Below are positions 18,910 to 27,661 of a stretch of DNA of 52,663 nt, piece after piece. Position numbers and translations under genes: made by a program. Origin of the DNA: Litoreibacter sp. (GTDB taxonomy: Bacteria; Pseudomonadota; Alphaproteobacteria; Rhodobacterales; Rhodobacteraceae); assembly GCA_026710325.1 (NCBI GenBank), contig JAPORH010000144.1, positions 1-52,663 on the forward strand. Direction: 5' to 3'. The notes under the pieces were generated by a model. That model searched no databases and had not been told where the DNA came from. It saw nothing but the letters and a program-made list of their open reading frames with translations. Within the stretch, counting starts at the first letter, position 1. Each line of letters opens with the position of its first letter.

Positions 18910-19113
18910 CTAGGCCCCGAAAGCCCCTTTCGCCAGCCACACCAGCACCACGCCTAAGGCCACGCAGCCAAGACCCAGCATGCGGCGCGTGTCTTCGGGG
19001 ATCTCGGAGATGGCCTTGATCAGCTCCTCCAAACGCGAAGGGGCCAGTGCGAACACCAGCCCCTCTACAACCAAGACCAGCCCTATGGCCAGCAGGATAT
19101 GTGTGACGATCAT
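18910..19113 (-). CDS. DUF2065 (YjeT-like) small membrane protein
   Basis: A 67-residue protein with two hydrophobic helices (IVTHILLAIGLVLVVEGLVFAL and MLGLGCVALGVVLVWLA, shown in part) around an amphipathic 'SRLEELIKAISEIPEDTRR'. This is the DUF2065/YjeT pattern, which is commonly encoded next to hflK-hflC. Function unknown; probably an inner-membrane accessory of the HflKC complex by context only. Its ATG overlaps the hflC stop by 4 bp (ATGA), showing translational coupling. Confidence 0.88.
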   Translation of the reverse strand: MIVTHILLAIGLVLVVEGLVFALAPSRLEELIKAISEIPEDTRRMLGLGCVALGVVLVWLAKGAFGA

Positions 19114-19991
19114 TCAACGATCGCGTCAGGCGAACGCAGATAATCGAAGAACGGATCGCTCGGATTGATCACGAAGGAGGAATTGCCCCCTTGCAAACCA
19201 CGCTCATAGGCGTCGAGCGAGCGGCGGAATTCAAAGAACTCCTGATCCGCGCCATAGGCGGCACCGAAGATCGCGTTGCGGCGGGCGTCAGCTTCACCGC
19301 GGATGATGTCAGCGGTTTTCTGAGCTTCGGAGACCAGCTCGACCACGGTCCGGTCGGCCTGGGCACGCACCCGTTGGGCCGCTTCCTCACCACGCGCAAT
19401 CTCGTCCGCCGCTTCACGTTCCCGCTCGGCACGCATCCGGTTAAAGGTCGCGTCAAGGTTTTGCTCTGGCAGGTTGGTCTGCTTCAGACGCACATCAACC
19501 ACTTCCAGCCCCAGTGGCCGAGCACGCGCACGCGCTTGGGTAGTGATGCGGTTCACAAGAACAACCCGGTCGGCTGACAGGATCGTGCCTGACGTCACGC
19601 CCTCAGCACCCAGAACCTCCCGAATGGTCGGGTTCAAGATACCGGCCAGACGGGATTCAGCGGTCGCGAGACCGCCAACACCCACGGCTTGCCGGAACTG
19701 AACCACGTCGGAGATGCGGTAGCGCGCGAAGGCGTCTACCACCAGACGACGGTCATCAGAGGGTGTTACCTCGGTCTCAGGCGTGTCGAGCGCGCGGATC
19801 CGGTCGTCGTAGCGTACAACTTCCTGGATCAGCGGGATCTTGAAGCCAAGGCCCGGCTCTTCCTGAACCTTTACGATCTGGCCGAATTGCAGAACCAGAG
19901 CCTTCTCACGCTCGTCCACGATGAAGATCGAGGAGAGCAGTAAAAACAGCACGCCGAAGACGGCGATCAGTCCAATCATACCACGTGTCAT
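19110..19991 (-). CDS. hflC: HflC, SPFH-domain subunit of the HflKC complex
   Basis: A 293-residue SPFH/band-7 protein with an N-terminal membrane anchor (GLIAVFGVLFLLLSSIFIV) and the typical 'VDEREKALVLQFGQIV' and 'LKQTNLPEQNLDATFNRMRAERER' segments, then a coiled coil. With HflK it forms the cage around FtsH that modulates membrane protein degradation. The start overlaps the hflK stop by 4 bp, and the DUF2065 gene overlaps its end. Confidence 0.95.
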   Translation of the reverse strand: MTRGMIGLIAVFGVLFLLLSSIFIVDEREKALVLQFGQIVKVQEEPGLGFKIPLIQEVVRYDDRIRALDTPETEVTPSDDRRLVVDAFARYRISDVVQFRQAVGVGGLATAESRLAGILNPTIREVLGAEGVTSGTILSADRVVLVNRITTQARARARPLGLEVVDVRLKQTNLPEQNLDATFNRMRAEREREAADEIARGEEAAQRVRAQADRTVVELVSEAQKTADIIRGEADARRNAIFGAAYGADQEFFEFRRSLDAYERGLQGGNSSFVINPSDPFFDYLRSPDAIVE

Positions 19992-21148
19992 TGGCTTGCT
20001 CCTGTACCTGAGCGGCGCAGCTCATTGAGCGGCAGGTAAGGGACAACGCCCTGCCCTCCCTCGCCGGAGCTGTCGAGAATGATCTTGTCGGTCGAGCCGT
20101 AGACCCGTTCGACGGTTTCCAACCAGAGGCGCTTGCGCGTGACCTCGGGCGCTTTGCGGTATTCTTCCAAAACGGCAGTGAAGCGCGCGGCCTCACCCTC
20201 GGCTTGGTTCACTTGCTGGGCACGATAGGCTTCGGCCTGCTCCAGAAGCGCGGCCGAGTCACCACGCGCTTGCGCGAGTACGCGGTTGGCGTAGGCATCC
20301 GCCTGACGCTGCAGCGTGTCGCGCTGCTGCTCAGCTGCCTGCACTTCGCGGAACGCGTCAATCACCTCACGCGGCGGGTCGGCCTTGTCGAGGTTGAGAC
20401 GCACGATATTCACACCTGAATCGTATTGATCAAGCGTGGTTTGGATCAGCTCCCGCACCTCGTCGGCAATAAGCTGACGGTCGCGGTTGAGGATCGGGGC
20501 CAGCTCGGAGCGGGCAATCACCTCCCGCATCGCCGATTCAGACACAGCGCGGATCGTGTCGCGCGGGTCGGCCAAGTTGAAGAGGAACTTGGCTGGGTCG
20601 TTGATGTTCCAGACCACCTGGAAGTCGATATCAACGATGTTCTCGTCGGTGGTCAGCATCAAGCCGCCATCGCCGCGCGCGCCAACACCGATATCCTCAG
20701 TCTGCTCGCGCGTGACCGGGATAACCTCAGCGGTCACAACCGGCCAAGGCGCAAAGTTAAGGCCCGGATTGCCGGTCGAGCTGTATTCACCCAGGAAAAG
20801 CTCAACGGACTGTTCTTCCGGTGCCACTGTGTAAAAGGAGCTAAATGCCCACAGCGCCAATGCGCCCAAGGCTGCGAGGCCGAGTGTACCACGGGAGAAA
20901 GCTGGACCGCCTTCACCGCCGCCAGGTCCGCGCCCATTCGCACCGCCGCCGCCGCGACCGCCCATCAGAATGCGCAGCTGCTCCTGGCCTTTTTTCATCA
21001 GCTCGTCGATCTCTGGGATCTGCGGTTGGTTCCCGCCGCCCTGGCCCGGCCCACGATTTGGGCCGCTCCCATTGGGTCGTTTGTCCCGATCATCCCCGTT
21101 GCCGCCGCTGCCGCCGCCGCCCCAAGGTCCGCCACTATTACCGGCCAT
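19988..21148 (-). CDS. hflK: HflK, SPFH-domain subunit of the HflKC complex
   Basis: About 386 residues: a Gly/Pro/Asn-rich cytoplasmic N-terminus (residues 1-85), an anchor helix (LGLAALGALALWAFSSFYTV), the SPFH domain ('VAPEEQSVELFLGEY') and a coiled coil ending in 'KIILDSSGEGGQGVVPYLPL'. It is the HflC partner regulating FtsH. The ATG at 21148 (MAGNSGGPWGGG) has GGAG seven bases upstream and is preferred to the ATG at 21163. Follows gor by about 60 bp on the same strand, and overlaps hflC by 4 bp. Confidence 0.95.
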   Translation of the reverse strand: MAGNSGGPWGGGGSGGNGDDRDKRPNGSGPNRGPGQGGGNQPQIPEIDELMKKGQEQLRILMGGRGGGGANGRGPGGGEGGPAFSRGTLGLAALGALALWAFSSFYTVAPEEQSVELFLGEYSSTGNPGLNFAPWPVVTAEVIPVTREQTEDIGVGARGDGGLMLTTDENIVDIDFQVVWNINDPAKFLFNLADPRDTIRAVSESAMREVIARSELAPILNRDRQLIADEVRELIQTTLDQYDSGVNIVRLNLDKADPPREVIDAFREVQAAEQQRDTLQRQADAYANRVLAQARGDSAALLEQAEAYRAQQVNQAEGEAARFTAVLEEYRKAPEVTRKRLWLETVERVYGSTDKIILDSSGEGGQGVVPYLPLNELRRSGTGASQ

Positions 21149-21211
21149 CAAAGCTCCATTCATAAGTGTGTCAAATCCTTAGCCTTGTAATTGGGCGTTT
21201 CGCGCCTGATT

Positions 21212-22648
21212 TCAAGCAGATCTCACAGGTGTTTTCATTGTCACCAGCTCTTCCGACATGGTGGGGTGCACCGCGCAGACCTGATCAAATTGCGCTTTGG
21301 TTGCGCCCATTTTCACCGCAATGCCCGCCAGCTGGATCATTTCACCCGCCGCTGGTGCGACGATATGGCAGCCCAGAACCCGATCAGTTTCTTTGGAAAC
21401 CACAAGTTTCATGAGCACGCGATCTTCACGCCCGATAAAACTTTGCTGCATGGGCTTGAAAGAGGTGGCGTAGACGTCAATCGGCTCCTGCTCACGCGCT
21501 TTTTCTTCGGTCATGCCGACGGTTCCCAGCTCCGGCTGGGTGAAGACGGCCGACGGGATCAGCTCGTGATCGACCTTGGTCGGGTTGCCTTTGAATACCG
21601 TTTCGACAAAGGCCATGCCTTCGCGAATGGCAACCGGTGTCAGGTTCACGCGGTTTGTCACATCCCCAATGGCAAAGATCGATGGCTGCTTGGTCTGGCT
21701 ATAGTCATCCACGATGACCTCGCCGCGCCGACCCAGCTCTGCGGCTGTGTTGTCCAGCCCCAGACCTTCTGTGTTGGGGTTGCGCCCGGTTGCGAACATG
21801 ACCTGATCAAATACCTGCGTGGTGCCGTTTGACGCTTTCACCCAGATCGGGCCGCTTTTGCCGGGGGCCGCTTTGCCTTGCACCTCCCCTGCGAGAAGTT
21901 CGGTATTGGGCACCATGCCATTTTCGTCCAGATCGGCCTCGAGGCACATCTCGACGATATTCGTGCCCAGATGCAGATTGACGCCTTTCTTGCACATCAT
22001 GTCAGAGACCAACCCGCGCGCCTCATCATCAAAGCCGCGTAGGATTTGGGCCCCGCGGTAGAACTGTGTGACCTCCACGCCCATACCATTGAGAATGCAG
22101 GCAAATTCGCAGGCAATGAAGCCGCCGCCCACGATCAGGATGCGTTTTGGCAGCTCGGGAAGGTGGAAGATGTCGTTAGAGGTGATGCCCAGGTGGTCAT
22201 TGGCAATGCCCGGAAGAGCCGGCCGCCCGCCCGTAGCCACAAGAATATGCTTGGCTTTTAGCGTCTCGCCGGTGCTGAGCCGCACTGTATGAGGGTCCGC
22301 GATCTCAGCGCGCGCGTCGTGAATAGTGACGCCGGAATTGTCCAAGAGCTTGCGGTAAATGCCTTCGAGCCGGTCCAACTCCCCCTCGAGCCGGGTCTGG
22401 AACTTGGACCACTCAAAGCTGCCAGCATGTACCGTCCAGCCGTAATCCTGCGCCTCGGCCATCGCATCGCGGTAGCTCGACGCGAAGACCATCAGCTTTT
22501 TGGGCACACAGCCGCGGATCACGCAGGTGCCGCCCATGCGGTCTTCCTCCGCAAGGCCCACTTTCGCGCCTTCAGACGCCGCGACGCGCGCTGCGCGTAC
22601 CCCGCCGGAGCCGCCCCCAATGACGAAGAGGTCGTAGTCAAAGCTCAT
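21212..22648 (-). CDS. gor: Glutathione-disulfide reductase
   Basis: A 478-residue class I pyridine nucleotide-disulfide oxidoreductase reducing GSSG with NADPH in the cytosol. It has the FAD motif GGGSGGVRAAR, the redox pair C42/C47 in GGTCVIRGCVPKKL, an NAD(P) motif IVGGGFIACEFACIL, and the C-terminal catalytic 'VHPTMSEELVTM'. 'GCVPKKLM' plus the end motif fits glutathione reductase better than lipoamide or mercuric reductase. An insertion near residues 235-262 ('LLAGEVQGKAAPGKSGP') is a little longer than usual. It lies 18 bp after rpiA and upstream of hflK on the same strand. Confidence 0.92.
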   Translation of the reverse strand: MSFDYDLFVIGGGSGGVRAARVAASEGAKVGLAEEDRMGGTCVIRGCVPKKLMVFASSYRDAMAEAQDYGWTVHAGSFEWSKFQTRLEGELDRLEGIYRKLLDNSGVTIHDARAEIADPHTVRLSTGETLKAKHILVATGGRPALPGIANDHLGITSNDIFHLPELPKRILIVGGGFIACEFACILNGMGVEVTQFYRGAQILRGFDDEARGLVSDMMCKKGVNLHLGTNIVEMCLEADLDENGMVPNTELLAGEVQGKAAPGKSGPIWVKASNGTTQVFDQVMFATGRNPNTEGLGLDNTAAELGRRGEVIVDDYSQTKQPSIFAIGDVTNRVNLTPVAIREGMAFVETVFKGNPTKVDHELIPSAVFTQPELGTVGMTEEKAREQEPIDVYATSFKPMQQSFIGREDRVLMKLVVSKETDRVLGCHIVAPAAGEMIQLAGIAVKMGATKAQFDQVCAVHPTMSEELVTMKTPVRSA

Positions 22649-22666
22649 GGGCTGCAGTCCTTCTCT

Positions 22667-23455
22667 TTAGTCGGCAATGTCAGCGAACAGGTTGTCGCTT
22701 TCGACCAGGTCGATCTTGGAATGCTCGACCCGACCCTGGTTGATGTCCCGGGTTTCCACAGACCCGTCCGCATGGCCAATCACAACCACGTCACATATGT
22801 CCAAAAACAGCCCGTTCTCGACCACGCCAGGTATCTGGTTCAGCACTAGGCTCAGCTGGCGAGGGTTGCCAATGCGGCGCAAGCTGAGATCGAGAATGTG
22901 GTTCCCCTCATCGGTCACGAAGGGCGCGTCTTTGTTCAATCTGAGCGACGAGCTGCGTCCGAGCACATCAAGATTGACCAGGGTTTCCTCAATCAATGCC
23001 TGGGTCGTGCGCCAGCCAAAGGGGATGACCTCAACGGGCAGCGGAAAAGCCCCGAGCGTCTCCACCTCCTTGGCCGCATCCGCGATCACAATCATCTGAT
23101 CCGACGCCGTGGCGACGATCTTCTCCTGCAACAAGGAGCCGCCGCCGCCTTTGATTAGGTTGAGATTGGCATCATATTCATCCGCCCCGTCGATGGTCAG
23201 ATCCAGCCAACGCGCCTCATCAAGCGGCACCACATCGATACCGACCTGCCGCGCCAGCTCGGATGTTCGCGCGGAAGTCGCGACGCCCATGATCTTGAGC
23301 CCTTCCTCGCGCACCATTTCGCCCAGCACCTTGACCATCCACGCCGCGGTCGACCCGCTCCCAAGCCCTACCTTCATCCCATCTTCGACATAGTCCACAG
23401 CGCGTTTCGCCGCCGCGTATTTGGCTTTGTCGATGGGAGAAAGGTTTTGTGGCAT
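22667..23455 (-). CDS. rpiA: Ribose-5-phosphate isomerase A
   Basis: A 262-residue enzyme interconverting ribose-5-phosphate and ribulose-5-phosphate (pentose phosphate pathway). Family motifs seen: KVGLGSGSTAAWMVK, 'DGADEYDANLNLIKGGGGSLLQEKI' (split here by its two catalytic parts DGADE and KGGGG), and 'DVVVIGHADGSVETRD' near the end. ATG at 23455 (MPQNLSPIDKAKY); the longer ORF has no family match at its N-terminus. Between the thiamine pyrophosphokinase gene (77 bp) and gor (18 bp), same strand. The C-terminal tail of about 25 residues is a modest extension. Confidence 0.95.
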   Translation of the reverse strand: MPQNLSPIDKAKYAAAKRAVDYVEDGMKVGLGSGSTAAWMVKVLGEMVREEGLKIMGVATSARTSELARQVGIDVVPLDEARWLDLTIDGADEYDANLNLIKGGGGSLLQEKIVATASDQMIVIADAAKEVETLGAFPLPVEVIPFGWRTTQALIEETLVNLDVLGRSSSLRLNKDAPFVTDEGNHILDLSLRRIGNPRQLSLVLNQIPGVVENGLFLDICDVVVIGHADGSVETRDINQGRVEHSKIDLVESDNLFADIAD

Positions 23456-23532
23456 GAGCTGTCTCCGACGGGTTGCGTGCCAGCTATAGGCGGTTTGGCG
23501 GGCGGGGGCGAGCCCTAGGGCCGCCAATTTGA

Positions 23533-24198
23533 TTACTTTTGCGCCCCCACCATCTGCGCCAACACCGCCTCAAGGCAGTCGCGCGGCACGATCACCAGCG
23601 CCTCCCCTTGCGCGACCTTCAGGCTGACGGGCCCTGTCACCGCGTTAGAAGTGCCGACTATTCCGGTTGGTGAGAGCGTCAGCCCATCGATCGGATAGGC
23701 CAGCCCCGCGCTGGTGCCGCGCATTTCGCTCATCGGGTAGATCGAGAAACGCGTGCCTTCGGGCAGATCAAGATCAAGTTGCGACGGGCAGACAAAACAG
23801 ACGTCTTCCTCGCTGATCAAGAAGACAGTTTTGTCCGTGAATTTCACCAAGCTGGAACAGGCGGCCAGCTGGTGATCCAACCGCCCGCCCGAAAATCCGA
23901 GCGCGAGAATGGCCCGCGCCTCGATGCGATCAAGGCATTTGTCAAAATCGGTACTGTCCTGCTCTGCGATATGGTGAATGCGCGCGGCAGGAATCGCCGC
24001 CCGCGCCGCCTGCGTCAGCGAGTCCAAATCGCCAATCACGGCGTCTGGTATGATCCCGTTGGCCACAGCAAGCGTCGCGCCGCCATCGGCTGCAACCAGA
24101 ATCGGAGCAAGGGTAAGCGCCTGTTTTACATGGCTAAAATGTGTCGGCGCGCCACCCAAAAGTGTCAAAAATGTGGGGGTGTGAACAATTATCGCCAT
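23533..24198 (-). CDS. Thiamine pyrophosphokinase
   Basis: A 221-residue protein of the TPK family (thiN-type), which converts thiamine to thiamine diphosphate with ATP. Motifs: AADGGATLAVANGIIPDAVIGDLDS, split as AADGG and GDLDS, then 'EQDSTDFDKCL' and 'LALGFSGGRLDHQLA'. These are the DG, GDxDS and GxxDH elements of the family. The ATG at 24198 lies right after an AT-rich stretch; the longer ORF to 24720 runs antisense through the acidic-protein gene and is rejected. First gene of a minus-strand run leading to rpiA and gor. I saw no TPP riboswitch. Confidence 0.9.
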   Translation of the reverse strand: MAIIVHTPTFLTLLGGAPTHFSHVKQALTLAPILVAADGGATLAVANGIIPDAVIGDLDSLTQAARAAIPAARIHHIAEQDSTDFDKCLDRIEARAILALGFSGGRLDHQLAACSSLVKFTDKTVFLISEEDVCFVCPSQLDLDLPEGTRFSIYPMSEMRGTSAGLAYPIDGLTLSPTGIVGTSNAVTGPVSLKVAQGEALVIVPRDCLEAVLAQMVGAQK

Positions 24199-24338
24199 AT
24201 TGTAATAATTATTGCGCTTTTTGAGGACAATCAGCAACGCTTGGACCGGGGATTCCCGCGCAAAATTTAGTTTTTGTTTGGGAAGGTGGAATAGGCTGGG
24301 ATAGCTTTTTACCTGGGTCGGGAGAAAGAGAGCACACC

Positions 24339-26213
24339 GTGGTTGGTGAAAACAAGATATTAACAGTGTCCTACGGGACCTTTTCATGCACCCTTGAAGG
24401 GTTTGATGATCCGTTTTCGACGATGAAAGCCATCGCGGAATATTTCCGTGATCTGGCCGCCGAAGACCGTTTTTTCGGGGCTGAGCCGCCCCAGCCGGAT
24501 GCAGACATGTTGCACCGCATTGCCGAGAACACCGTGCAATCGCGTGTTGCTGCAGAAGTGTCCGACAACTCCGTCGTACTGCGCCAGGACGGTCGTCCAA
24601 CGTCGACGCTCGCAGCACCTCTTGCCGCATCGGCCGCGCAACCTGCGCCTGAGCCCGTCGCTCAGCCTGCACCAATGCCAGCGGCTGAGCCAGTGGTTGA
24701 ACCGGCATCCGCTGCGCCATTTGCCGGGGATTCGATTGCTGCCAAGCTGCAGCGTATCCGCTCGGTGGTGGCTCAAGAAGCCGAAATCACAGAGCAGACC
24801 GCGCCCTTCTATAGCGAGGACGAGCATGCTGACGCTGTGCCAGTTAAGGCTGCCTCAGCGCCGGTCGATCTGTCCGTCACGGAAGAAACGCCTGATGAGC
24901 AGGCCGACGTTGAGAACGCTGAAGCAACGGCTGACAGCGTCGAGGCCGACAGCACTGCGGAAGACGCGGCAGATGAAGTCACCGATACCGAGCTCGAGGT
25001 CGCAGAAGATACAACGACTGACGCAAACGAAAGTGATGACAGCGACGACACCGTGATCGCCGACGCGCTTGAAGCGCTGGAAGCTGACGATGACCCTGTC
25101 GCAGTTGAGGACGAAGCCGAAGTTGCAGAGAACATCTTCGAAGCGGAGGTGCCGCGCAGCCGCATCCTCGTACAGAAAGTATCTCGGGAAGAGGTGGAAG
25201 CCGCTCAGCAAGGCGACGAGGTCGTTTCAGACGAAGCCGAATTGTCCGAAGAAGCGGAAGCAGCGCTGTTGCGCGAACTCTCCGACGTTGAAGCGGATAT
25301 CGATGACGCGACGACTGAGGAAACCACCGCCGAAGACACGAGCGAAGCCGTTCAAGATGACGTTGCGCCAGACGCAGCCGAAGACACATTGGTGGCAGAT
25401 GCTGTCGAAGAAGCGGAAATAGCCTCTGACGATGACGACAGCGCCAAGGAGGAGGCACGTGCCGAACGCAAGGCCCGTCGCTCCCGTATGCTCGAAAGCG
25501 AAGACGCAGCGCTCAACCGCCTGATGGACGCGACCCGGACACGGATGAGCGATGATGATGAAGGCGCTGTGCGCCGGGCGTCTATCGCGCATCTCAAGGC
25601 CGCCGTCGCCGCCACGAAAGCCGATGACAGCATCGCCGAAGCCGCCGCGAAAGAGGAAGAGCGTGAGCTTGACCAATATCGCGACGATCTGGCCCGCGTC
25701 GTGCGCCCCGTGCGCAGCCGCGCCATCGAGGGCGAAGAAGGCGAAGCGCGCCCATCCACTTTGATGCTGGTCAGCGAGCAGCGCATCGAAAAGGATAAAA
25801 GCGATGCGCCTGCAGCGCCTGAAGCAGATGTACGCCCGCGCCGGGTTGCAACTGCCGGCAATCTCGCACTGGAAGAACAGTTTGAGGACGTCGACGCCAA
25901 TGCACAGCCTGCAGGTGACACCGAAACCTTCACCGAGTTCGCACAACGTGTGAAGGCCCTTGAATTGCCTGACCTGCTCGAAGCGGCGGCCGCACATTAT
26001 TCCTATGTCGAAAAGACAAAGGAGTTCACGCGCCCGATGCTGATGCGCAAAATCTCGACCCTCGAAAGCGGGACCATTCCATCGCGTGAAGAAGGCCTGC
26101 GCTGCTTTGGCGCCCTGCTGCGCGACAACAAAATCATCCGGAGCGGAAACGGCAAGTTCGTCTTGTCCGACACCACCCGCTTCGCCTCCGAGGCTCGGAA
26201 CGAGGCGGGCTAA
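24339..26213 (+). CDS. Large acidic repetitive protein with conserved ends, function unknown
   Basis: A 624-residue protein. Residues 1-75 are ordered and conserved-looking ('KILTVSYGTFSCTLEGFDDPFSTMKAI', shown only as key parts: SYGTFSCTLEGFDDPF). Residues 90-390 are very rich in Ala, Glu and Asp and should be disordered. Residues about 390-520 are charged and helical with repeated 'RRSRMLESEDAALNRLM' and 'RPVRSRAIEGEEGEARPSTLML'. Residues 535-624 look like a winged-helix-type domain ('RPMLMRKISTLESGTI', 'SREEGLRCFGALLRDNKIIRSG'). I recall Rhodobacteraceae homologues with loose names such as chemotaxis protein CheA, which I do not support. GTG start 24339 with GGGAGAAAGAG upstream. Divergent from the TPK gene. 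Confidence 0.8.
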   Translation: MVGENKILTVSYGTFSCTLEGFDDPFSTMKAIAEYFRDLAAEDRFFGAEPPQPDADMLHRIAENTVQSRVAAEVSDNSVVLRQDGRPTSTLAAPLAASAAQPAPEPVAQPAPMPAAEPVVEPASAAPFAGDSIAAKLQRIRSVVAQEAEITEQTAPFYSEDEHADAVPVKAASAPVDLSVTEETPDEQADVENAEATADSVEADSTAEDAADEVTDTELEVAEDTTTDANESDDSDDTVIADALEALEADDDPVAVEDEAEVAENIFEAEVPRSRILVQKVSREEVEAAQQGDEVVSDEAELSEEAEAALLRELSDVEADIDDATTEETTAEDTSEAVQDDVAPDAAEDTLVADAVEEAEIASDDDDSAKEEARAERKARRSRMLESEDAALNRLMDATRTRMSDDDEGAVRRASIAHLKAAVAATKADDSIAEAAAKEEERELDQYRDDLARVVRPVRSRAIEGEEGEARPSTLMLVSEQRIEKDKSDAPAAPEADVRPRRVATAGNLALEEQFEDVDANAQPAGDTETFTEFAQRVKALELPDLLEAAAAHYSYVEKTKEFTRPMLMRKISTLESGTIPSREEGLRCFGALLRDNKIIRSGNGKFVLSDTTRFASEARNEAG

Positions 26214-26244
26214 CGCCCAAGACGTTCAAAGCACCAACCACAGA

Positions 26245-26280
26245 ACGGGGTGCGCGCAAGCGTGCCTCGTTTTGTTTGTT
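26245..26280 (+). terminator. Probable rho-independent terminator after the acidic-protein gene
   Basis: ACGGGGTGCGC-GCAA-GCGTGCCTCGT forms an 11-bp stem with three G-T wobbles, followed by TTTGTTTGTT. It starts 31 bases past the stop. Confidence 0.6.
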
Positions 26281-26643
26281 ACCAAAGAAAAAATCTTTAA
26301 GTTAATACTCTGCCGGGCTGCCGCTGCCGCGCGGCAAAAACCAGAACATGTCAGCGGTCAAGATACAGGAGCCATCGCCTTGTCGACCTATCTTGAATCT
26401 TCAATAGGCTTCTTTTCACGGTGTTTTTTTCTGGGCTTCAAAACTGTGGCAATCCCCAGAGCCAACCAATGTCCCATTGTCAGTTATAAACGCTCGTATT
26501 ATGTACAATCTGGGGTTGCATTACTTCGCGCAACATATCACGCCGATTATGTTCGCTGCTTATTTCCTTCTTTCGATGCAAACATTTATCAAGGCGGTCA
26601 TTTTTTTGATGTTCGAGATATTGAGCGCCTCACCGTATTAGGC
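26281..26643. other. AT-rich gap with no recognisable gene
   Basis: About 360 bases, clearly less GC-rich than the surroundings, between the acidic-protein terminator and the stop of the ATP-grasp gene. An open frame on the plus strand continues antisense into the ATP-grasp gene but has no recognised similarity and no good start site. No tRNA, insertion-sequence ends or attachment-site repeats were seen. It may be the remnant of transferred DNA. Confidence 0.5.
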
Positions 26644-27420
26644 TCACATGCTCTCCAAAGCGTTCACAAGCAAGTGCAGGTCAGCTGCGTAAAACCCGGC
26701 AGCATTGATGCAATTTGTTTCGAGCATCTTAAGCCCATCTAGCGTCAGACAGATGTCCAACACATAGGCCGTTGCATAGCCAGGATTTGCCGCCACTAAC
26801 TGTCGAGCAAAAACGAGGGCATCGTCATCGATCTCAGCTCGATAGACGATCCGTCGACCTTCCTTAGAGAGCGAGTATGTAACGATCTGATCGCCGACCA
26901 CCCAGAGCCGCCATTCCTTTTGGATCTTTGCGGGCGGGGCTAACATTAACTCTGTGTCGTGGTTCAAAGCGCCCACGACGATTTCGTGTGGCTCAAGTTT
27001 TGTGACTTTGCGAACCAGTTCTAGTAATTCGGAGCTGGTACGAACCCGACCCGGTTCCTCCTTGCTGTCAGAAACCGGCCGCATGAACCACTGGCGCTCG
27101 TCACCTTCCAAATGTCGCGGCAAATCACACAGTCGCGAAAAGAGCGCATTTGCGCCATTCAACAAAAATGGGTGCCAAGCTGTCTCACGTACGAAAGGCC
27201 CAATTTTGAATACCCCCGGTCGTAGCACGCGCTTCTCTGCGTAGCGCCAAAGCGTGTATGACCCGAACAGCACAACATCGTTAGGGTCATCGATCAGCGG
27301 CTCCGGCTCTAACTTGCCTATGAAAGGTATCACCTTATGCCAAGAGTAAGATGCGCCGACCCGATCAAGCGCTTCGGCCATGCGATGCATGTCTTCAAAA
27401 TCTTGCAATATCCACTGCAT
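26644..27420 (-). CDS. ATP-grasp domain protein (DUF4343-like)
   Basis: A 258-residue protein resembling DUF4343 ATP-grasp proteins: an N-terminal 'VVLFGSYTLWRYAEKR' segment, 'RQWFMRPVSDSKEEPGRV', a central 'KEWRLWVVGDQIVTYSL' strand-turn, and a C-terminal 'VLDICLTLDGLKMLETN-CINAAGFY', where E-x-N would bind Mg-ATP. Such proteins are thought to form amide or peptide-like bonds; the substrate here is unknown and no partner maturation genes are adjacent. ATG 27420, 11 bp after the DUF2842 stop, so it may be the last gene of the purA transcript. It borders an AT-rich gap and its codon use looks less GC-biased than purA, hinting at transfer. Confidence 0.8.
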   Translation of the reverse strand: MQWILQDFEDMHRMAEALDRVGASYSWHKVIPFIGKLEPEPLIDDPNDVVLFGSYTLWRYAEKRVLRPGVFKIGPFVRETAWHPFLLNGANALFSRLCDLPRHLEGDERQWFMRPVSDSKEEPGRVRTSSELLELVRKVTKLEPHEIVVGALNHDTELMLAPPAKIQKEWRLWVVGDQIVTYSLSKEGRRIVYRAEIDDDALVFARQLVAANPGYATAYVLDICLTLDGLKMLETNCINAAGFYAADLHLLVNALESM

Positions 27421-27431
27421 CGCAACTTAGA

Positions 27432-27644
27432 TCACTCCTGATCCGGATCCGCCTGACCAATGCCTTTGAACAGGAATTTCAGCGGAATTGCCCATACCAC
27501 GCCAAGACCCAAATAGATCAGCAGCTCCAAAAAGAAGGATGGCCGCGGCAAAAGCGCCACCAGGTTCACGGCCGCCACGATGTAGATAGGCAGGCCGACC
27601 AGCAAGACCAGCAGCGCTAGGCGTTTGCGTGTTTTGTAGCTCAA
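27432..27644 (-). CDS. DUF2842 small membrane protein
   Basis: About 70 residues with two hydrophobic helices (LALLVLLVGLPIYIVAAVNLV in part, and 'LLIYLGLGVVWAIPLKFLF'), the DUF2842 pattern of Alphaproteobacteria. Function unknown. A TTG start at 27644 (SYKTRKRLALL) is preferred because GGAGGG sits six bases upstream and the longer ORF overlaps purA. It starts 17 bp after the purA stop and is probably cotranscribed with it. Confidence 0.78.
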   Translation of the reverse strand: MSYKTRKRLALLVLLVGLPIYIVAAVNLVALLPRPSFFLELLIYLGLGVVWAIPLKFLFKGIGQADPDQE

Positions 27645-27661
27645 AGCGACCCTCCGAGTGA

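Noticed and set aside
24199-24338. TPP riboswitch upstream of the thiamine pyrophosphokinase gene
   Set aside because: The AT-rich divergent region lacks the CUGAGA and related THI-box elements I would expect.
24809-25997. Several long minus-strand frames through the acidic-protein gene
   Set aside because: Low-complexity Ser/Ala or Arg/Leu products produced by codon bias of the plus-strand acidic gene; no start sites or family matches.
26086-26742. Plus-strand frame across the AT-rich gap
   Set aside because: It starts inside the acidic gene and runs antisense into the ATP-grasp gene; no recognised domain and no Shine-Dalgarno near any internal start.
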